Positions 6,415-10,349 of a stretch of 10,349 nucleotides of DNA are shown piece after piece (the first letter of the stretch is position 1; each line of letters opens with the position of its first letter). The position numbers and the translations under genes were made by a program. The notes beneath the pieces are model-generated. The model made no database searches, had not been told where the DNA came from, and saw nothing but the letters and a program-made list of their open reading frames with translations. Where the stretch lies: NCBI GenBank assembly GCA_032123435.1, contig JAQBFJ010000011.1:1-10349 (forward strand), given 5' to 3'. The stretch comes from JAQBFJ01 sp032123435. GTDB taxonomy: Bacteria; Verrucomicrobiota; Kiritimatiellia; UBA8416; JAQBFJ01.

Positions 6415-7097
6415 TCTTTAAATCTATATCCTACGCCGCGTATGGTTTCAATACAGCGACCGGTTCTTCCGAGTTTTTTGCGCAACGCCGCGATTTGCAC
6501 ATCCACCGATCTGTCGGTGACGGCGTAATCATTGCCATGTACGGTATCTATTATTTGTTCGCGGGAAAATACGTGCCCGGGCCTGTTCGCGAGGAGATGC
6601 AAAGTCTTGAATTCCGTGACGCTTAATTCCACCGGCTTACCTTTAGATACAACCTTATGCCGGGCTGGATCTATGAGAAGGTCGGGAAGGTTGATAACAG
6701 CATCATTGCCGGAAACGGGGGTTTTCTTTCGACGCAAAGCGGCCCTCACGCGGGCGACGAGAATTCTGGGGCTGAACGGTTTAGTTATATAGTCATCGGC
6801 TCCCACTTCGAGGCCGGCGACCATATCAGTTTCTTCTGTTTTTGCCGTAAGGATTATTACAGACATATTTGCAGTGTCAGGATTGGCGCGGAGAGCCTTG
6901 CAAACTTCCAGGCCGTCGATACCCGGCAGCATCAGATCCAGAATTACGAGGTCATGATATGTTGAGGAAGCTTTCTTAAGCGCGTCTTCGCCGGAATTTA
7001 CACATGTCAGTTCATAACCTTCTTTCTGAAGGTTGTAACGGAGCAACTCGAGGATATCCTCTTCATCTTCAACTATAAGTAATCGTTCTCTGCTCAT
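6411..7097 (-). CDS. phoB: OmpR/PhoB-family response regulator, PhoB/PhoP-like
   Basis: The product is 228 residues. The receiver domain (about 5-120) has the acidic pocket EDEED at 10-14, phosphoacceptor Asp54 in ILDLMLPGIDG, Thr84 and Lys106. The C-terminal winged helix (about 135-227) has LSVTEFKTLHLLANRPGHV, a recognition helix near TDRSVDVQIAALRKKLG (194-210) and the terminal IRGVGYRF. It is the first gene of a two-gene operon with the kinase at 5128-6414 and is divergent from a phosphate-transporter operon, which supports a PhoB/PhoP role. The ribosome site is modest (GGAAATAAG, about ten bases before the ATG). The TTAACA boxes at 7179-7217 lie 82-120 bases upstream and could allow autoregulation. 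Confidence in the family is very high; the exact symbol is by context. Confidence 0.92.
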   Translation of the reverse strand: MSRERLLIVEDEEDILELLRYNLQKEGYELTCVNSGEDALKKASSTYHDLVILDLMLPGIDGLEVCKALRANPDTANMSVIILTAKTEETDMVAGLEVGADDYITKPFSPRILVARVRAALRRKKTPVSGNDAVINLPDLLIDPARHKVVSKGKPVELSVTEFKTLHLLANRPGHVFSREQIIDTVHGNDYAVTDRSVDVQIAALRKKLGRTGRCIETIRGVGYRFKE

Positions 7098-7178
7098 GAT
7101 GGGCTTATTTCCGGGATAATTATGTCATAACCAGGTTGTTTTATAACAGGTAAAAAACAAGGGTTCTATCGACCCGAA

Positions 7179-7222
7179 TTAACACATTTTTAACATTCGG
7201 CTCATACGCCCTTAACACATAT
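7179..7222 (+). promoter_or_regulatory. Putative Pho-type operator: phased TTAACA repeats
   Basis: Exact TTAACA hexamers start at 7179, 7190 and 7212, and a degenerate unit CTCATA occupies 7201. All four starts are therefore 11 bases apart. PhoP boxes of Bacillus are TT(A/T/C)ACA direct repeats at this period, and PhoB boxes of E. coli are also 11-base repeats. The site sits between a PhoB/PhoP-like regulator and a phosphate transporter operon. Binding is inferred from the spacing and context. Confidence 0.7.
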
Positions 7223-7229
7223 ATGGGAT

Positions 7230-7235
7230 TATTCT
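7230..7235 (+). promoter_or_regulatory. Candidate -10 element for the transporter operon
   Basis: TATTCT matches four of six positions of TATAAT and lies just after the TTAACA array, where activated Pho promoters place it (the operator replaces the -35). It precedes the first start codon by 22 bases. It is weak on its own and called mainly by position. Confidence 0.35.
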
Positions 7236-7257
7236 CCCAGAGAAAAGGGGAAGAAGC

Positions 7258-7416
7258 ATGATATGGATGTCTATATTAATGGGAACATTAGGTGCGATAG
7301 CGGGCGGCATATGGGGCCATGCGAGAGAAAGTGCTGGAAGGTTTTCGTGTTTCATGAAAACCGCTTGCAGCATGGTTACGGGAATATTGATTGCGCTTGT
7401 GCTTGTTTGGTTTTAA
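7258..7416 (+). CDS. Small glycine-rich two-helix membrane protein (52 residues)
   Basis: An ATG at 7258 preceded by a good ribosome site (AGGGGA at 7246-7251, six bases away) opens a 52-codon frame ending with TAA at 7414-7416. Residues 1-19 form one hydrophobic segment with a glycine-zipper look (GTLGAIAGGIWG). A short charged, polar turn follows (HARESAGRF), then a second helix (about 38-52: SMVTGILIALVLVWF) runs to the very end. It lies between the TTAACA operator and the cotransporter gene (50-base gap), so it is probably the first gene of a phosphate-regulated operon. I do not recognise a family. A role as a small subunit or modulator of the transporter or of the sensor kinase is speculation from position. 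That it is a real gene rests on the ribosome site, helix pattern and placement. Confidence 0.65.
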   Translation: MIWMSILMGTLGAIAGGIWGHARESAGRFSCFMKTACSMVTGILIALVLVWF

Positions 7417-7466
7417 CGGGAGCAGGCTGATAAGCAAAAGATTTTACAGATAAAAAAGGAAACTAA

Positions 7467-9155
7467 ATGTCGTCAGAAACACATATGTTGATTGTCGAGA
7501 TAATTCTTAAAGTTGTTGGCGGTCTGGGTATTTTTCTTTTAGGCATGAAGAACATGTCTGAAGGCATGCAGTCGGTTGCCGGGAGCAGACTGCGCAAAAT
7601 GATAAGTGCGGTGACCAATAACCGGTTGACAGCTAGTGGTGTTGGAATTTTGGTGACCAGTATAGTTCAATCCAGTTCTGTTACCACGGTAATGGTAGTT
7701 GGTTTTGTAAGTGCTGGCTTCATGACTCTGGCGCAAGCCATAGGTGTTATAATGGGTGCCAACATAGGCACTACGGTCACAGCCTGGATTCTTGTATTAG
7801 AGATAGGTAAATTCGGATTGCCGATACTGGGTATGTCGGCATTTTTCTTTTTATTCGTTAAGAACGAAAAACTCCGTTACGGCGCCATGGCAATTATGGG
7901 TGTGGGTATGATTTTCTTCGGGCTTGAGCTAATGTCGGCAGGCTTGAAACCAATACGGTCCATGCCGGAATTCCTGACATGGTTCTCCAAATTTTCGGCG
8001 GATGATTACTGGGGGATGTGGAAATGCATTCTTGCCGGCTGTGTTCTTACATGTGTTGTGCAATCGTCATCAGCTACCATCGGGATCACCATGGGTCTGG
8101 CAATGAACGGTATTATAGGATTTCATACGGCGGCGGCGTTGGTTCTGGGTGAAAATATCGGCACGACCGTTACGGCGTTTCTTGCGTCTCTGGGCGGGAC
8201 AACGGACGCGAAACGGGCCGCCTACGCGCATATTATCTTCAATATTCTCGGGGTCTTATGGATCTCCACTATATTTCAATTGTATTTAAAATTTATTACT
8301 GGAATTGTGAATGTTGATCCTGGTCTCATGGTGCTGGAAAACGGCGTGGAGACATTCCCATATGTCCGGCGCGGAATAGCTTTTGTGCATTCCGGATTCA
8401 ATATAGCCAATACGCTTATATTTCTTCCGATGTTGCCTGTATTCGTAAAGGTTGTGACAAAGCTTATTCCCGCCCGGGTCAAAGAAGAACAGCATCTCAC
8501 GTTCCTTGATGTCAGGATGCTGGACACGCCTGCCATAGGGATACAGGAATCACGCAATGAAATCATCAAAATGGCTGAGATCATTCATAAGATGTTTGTT
8601 GATCTTCGAGAAGTTCTGACTGCCGTAAATATTGACGAGAAGAAGGAAGCGGAGATATTTCATGCCGAACAGACTCTTGATGTTATCCAGAAGGAAGTTG
8701 CTGAATTTGTGGGGCATATTCTTTCCGGGAATATTTCCGGTGATATTGTTCAGGAAGCCAGAATCCAGTTCAGGCTGGCGGATGAGTATGAATCAGTCAG
8801 CGACTACATTGCAAATATTCTGAAACTATGTTTGAAAAGGGAGAAGAACAATGTTCTGTTTTCTGATGAAGGCGCAAAAGAAATGCTGGCTCTTCACGAC
8901 AAGGTTTATGATTACATGGAGCTCGTGAACGATGAAGTAAAAAAGAACAACCCGGAAATTCTTGGCATTATTCGTGTGCATGGTGACAGTATTACGCATG
9001 AAATGAAAGAGTCGCGCGGCAAACATCTTGCGCGCGTGGAAGCCGGGATTGCCGGACCGTTTGCCAGTCTTATATTCACCGATATGTTGAACGCGTACAG
9101 GCGTATCAAGGATCATGGTTTAAATATTGCAGAAGCCATAGCCGGCGAGAAATAA
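7467..9155 (+). CDS. Na+/phosphate cotransporter with C-terminal PhoU-like domain
   Basis: The 562-residue protein belongs to the Na/Pi cotransporter (NptA/PNaS, SLC34-like) family. Two inverted halves each carry the signature QSSS (residues 68-71 and 199-202), followed by GANIGTTVTAW (97-107) and GENIGTTVTAF (228-238). About eight to nine membrane helices span residues 10-335. From about 355 to 555 the protein is soluble and helical, with acidic heptad-like stretches typical of a PhoU-like domain. This fusion is common in bacteria and is thought to tie uptake to phosphate signalling. The start has AAGGA at 7456-7460, six bases before the ATG. It follows the 52-residue membrane protein by 50 bases with no terminator between, and both lie downstream of the TTAACA operator. 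It is likely the main product of this phosphate-starvation operon, importing phosphate with sodium across the inner membrane. Confidence 0.95.
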   Translation: MSSETHMLIVEIILKVVGGLGIFLLGMKNMSEGMQSVAGSRLRKMISAVTNNRLTASGVGILVTSIVQSSSVTTVMVVGFVSAGFMTLAQAIGVIMGANIGTTVTAWILVLEIGKFGLPILGMSAFFFLFVKNEKLRYGAMAIMGVGMIFFGLELMSAGLKPIRSMPEFLTWFSKFSADDYWGMWKCILAGCVLTCVVQSSSATIGITMGLAMNGIIGFHTAAALVLGENIGTTVTAFLASLGGTTDAKRAAYAHIIFNILGVLWISTIFQLYLKFITGIVNVDPGLMVLENGVETFPYVRRGIAFVHSGFNIANTLIFLPMLPVFVKVVTKLIPARVKEEQHLTFLDVRMLDTPAIGIQESRNEIIKMAEIIHKMFVDLREVLTAVNIDEKKEAEIFHAEQTLDVIQKEVAEFVGHILSGNISGDIVQEARIQFRLADEYESVSDYIANILKLCLKREKNNVLFSDEGAKEMLALHDKVYDYMELVNDEVKKNNPEILGIIRVHGDSITHEMKESRGKHLARVEAGIAGPFASLIFTDMLNAYRRIKDHGLNIAEAIAGEK

Positions 9156-9183
9156 CAGAACATGCCTCTGTGAATTCCGCCTG

Positions 9184-9199
9184 CCCGCCCTCTGGCGGG
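9184..9199. repeat. Short GC hairpin after the cotransporter gene
   Basis: CCCGCC (9184-9189) and GGCGGG (9194-9199) form a six-pair stem with a four-base loop, 28 bases after the stop. No T-tract follows. It may stabilise the 3' end together with the next hairpin. Confidence 0.5.
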
Positions 9200-9205
9200 T
9201 ATCCG

Positions 9206-9234
9206 CACCACCCGATGTCCCGGGAGGTGTTTTT
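9206..9234 (+). terminator. Intrinsic terminator of the cotransporter operon
   Basis: CACC-a-CCCG (9206-9214) pairs with CGGG-a-GGTG (9221-9229), with one A-A mismatch, around a six-base loop. The stem is followed directly by five T residues (9230-9234). Position, 50 bases after the stop, and the T-run fit a rho-independent terminator. Confidence 0.6.
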
Positions 9235-9235
9235 A

Positions 9236-9250
9236 GACAGGATCACAGGA
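9236..9250 (+). repeat. Second exact copy of 'gacaggatcacagga'
   Basis: This 15-mer is identical to 4830-4844 and directly follows the T-run of the terminator. The nearby ttcaccacg at 9264-9272 is the reverse complement of part of the 3631-3656 patch, so this spacer carries two of the dispersed elements. Confidence 0.75.
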
Positions 9251-9304
9251 TTAACGAGGTTTCTTCACCACGTAGACAACTTGACTCTGTTAAATGATGA
9301 CATT

Positions 9305-9328
9305 ACGTGTCATTCTGACACGTTTTAT
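9305..9328 (+). terminator. Second terminator-like hairpin, perfect 8-base-pair stem
   Basis: ACGTGTCA (9305-9312) pairs perfectly with TGACACGT (9316-9323) around a three-base loop, and the downstream strand reads TTTTATT. An alternative stem, ATGACA (9297-9302) with TGTCAT (9308-9313), competes with it. It could be a back-up terminator for the transporter operon or a leader structure for the downstream kinase gene. The remaining spacer to 9443 holds only an AT-rich stretch (9391-9420) that could be promoter sequence, with no clear -35/-10 pair. Confidence 0.5.
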
Positions 9329-9443
9329 TATGGGTTTATTGGTGGTTGCCGAAACATTCCGGGATAGCCGTGATAATTCTACTTAACCGGCGTATTTTTT
9401 GCTATCCTATTTATATTAATGGCAATTTCTAGCAGGTATTGAA

Positions 9444-10349
9444 ATGAACAAGGTGAAAAACAAACGTGTACGTGTTCTTATCAACCAGAAGTCTGGCGTC
9501 ATGCAGTCATTTGGCGCCATGCAGAAAGCATTCGACAAATTCTGGGATATTCCGGGCGTAGATCTTTCTTATCAGTTTTCGCAGAGTGCTGAAGATGGGC
9601 GGCGTAAGGCGGAGGAGGCGGTCCGGCAGGGAATAGATATCCTGCTTATCGCCGGCGGTGATGGCACGGTAAGTACAATAGGTGCCGCGCTTATTGGAAC
9701 TGACGTGGCTTTGGGTGTAATTCCGACAGGAAGCGGAAACGGGTTTGCGCGTCATTTCGACATACCGCTTTCACCGCCGAAAGCAGTACATGCTCTTGCG
9801 AACGCGGAAATTGCCAAGATAGATATTGGCGTTGTTAATGATCATCCTTTTCTTGTCACATGCAGTATGGCATGGGACGCGGCTATTGTCAGGTCGTTTG
9901 AAAAGTCGCCTGTTCGCGGGATTCTTCCTTATGTTTTCGCGGGTGTATATGAATTTTTTGATTATGATCCACAGGAGATGAACGTTGAGCTGGATTCGGG
10001 AGAGAAGCTTGTATTTTCGGATCCGCTGGTGTTTACGATAGCAAACCTGACTCAATTTGGCGGCGGCGCGGTGATTGTTCCTGACGCTGAGCCTGATGAC
10101 GGTTTACTGGAACTGATAGTGGCACGTCGTCAGGACATGCCTTTTTTCCTCGCGAATATGCATAAATTACTGAGCAGGTCCGTTTCGGAAATGCCAAAAA
10201 TTATCGTCAAGAAATTCAATTCCCTGATCGTAAAGCGTTCACACCCGGCGCAAATCCAGATGGATGGCGAGTTGATAGATGCCGATTCCGAGATCAGCGT
10301 TAAGGTTTTGCACAAAGCGCTTAATGTGCTGGTGCCATTGGCACATCGT
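9444..10349 (+). CDS. Diacylglycerol kinase-family lipid kinase (YegS/LcbK-like), 3' end outside the window
   Basis: An ATG at 9444, with AGG eight bases upstream, opens a frame that stays open to the last base (302 residues), so the stop lies just outside. The DAGK catalytic domain is clear: VLINQKSG near the start, nucleotide-binding GGDGT (71-75), PTGSGNGFAR (94-103), and the second-domain motifs VPDAEPDDGLLEL (212-224) and QMDGE (272-276). Family members are cytosolic or membrane-associated enzymes that phosphorylate diacylglycerol or related lipids, and some act in undecaprenol or sphingoid metabolism; the substrate is unknown here. The visible length and the closing strands (ISVKVLHKALNVLVP) suggest only a few residues are missing. 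Hairpins separate it from the cotransporter gene, so it probably has its own promoter. Confidence 0.92.
   Translation, partial: MNKVKNKRVRVLINQKSGVMQSFGAMQKAFDKFWDIPGVDLSYQFSQSAEDGRRKAEEAVRQGIDILLIAGGDGTVSTIGAALIGTDVALGVIPTGSGNGFARHFDIPLSPPKAVHALANAEIAKIDIGVVNDHPFLVTCSMAWDAAIVRSFEKSPVRGILPYVFAGVYEFFDYDPQEMNVELDSGEKLVFSDPLVFTIANLTQFGGGAVIVPDAEPDDGLLELIVARRQDMPFFLANMHKLLSRSVSEMPKIIVKKFNSLIVKRSHPAQIQMDGELIDADSEISVKVLHKALNVLVPLAHR

Noticed and set aside
9170..9367. Plus-strand open frame of 65 codons after the cotransporter
   Set aside because: It spans two hairpins and a repeat copy, has no ribosome site, and its translation looks like spacer.

Overview
This looks like a chromosomal segment of an uncultured, Gram-negative-type bacterium with moderate GC by eye. 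The best taxonomic hint is the large left-hand protein. It has 21-residue leucine-rich repeats of the form 'DLSPLKGMPLxxLxLxxTxI', a style I associate with the Planctomycetes-Verrucomicrobia-Lentisphaerae (PVC) group, including Kiritimatiellota. Intergenic spacers littered with degenerate 'acaggat' and 'aatccgtg' repeats fit the same kind of environmental genome. The assignment is inference; no rRNA or other marker gene is present.

Layout. Positions 1-2409 (+) hold the 3' part of a large protein: a probable beta-propeller-like region followed by about ten leucine-rich repeats. Converging on it, 2650-3423 (-) is a NagD-type HAD phosphatase. A short open stretch just downstream of it (2488-2649) may be a gene remnant. 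A repeat-rich spacer (3424-3698) separates the phosphatase from a divergent two-gene unit: a flavin reductase-like FMN-binding protein (3699-4226) and a nitroreductase-family protein (4244-4831). Another repeat-rich spacer (4832-5127) follows, with a long imperfect hairpin.

The centre of the window is a phosphate-control locus. A PhoB/PhoP-like response regulator (6411-7097) and a PhoR-like histidine kinase (5128-6414) lie on the minus strand with an ATGA overlap. Divergent from them are a previously uncalled 52-residue membrane protein (7258-7416) and a Na+/phosphate cotransporter with a C-terminal PhoU-like domain (7467-9155). The shared intergenic region carries three exact TTAACA hexamers, plus a degenerate fourth, on an 11-bp register. 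This is the geometry of a Pho-type operator and suggests that the regulator encoded next door controls the transport operon and possibly itself. The kinase is unusual: it appears to have lost most of the HAMP linker and any PAS domain, so its second membrane helix joins the H-box almost directly.

After the transporter come two terminator-like hairpins and another repeat fragment. The window ends inside a YegS/LcbK-type diacylglycerol kinase-family gene (9444 to the end).

No rRNA, tRNA, CRISPR array or transposase gene was seen. The most interesting items are the phased TTAACA operator, the small glycine-rich membrane protein in the same operon, and the HAMP-less PhoR.
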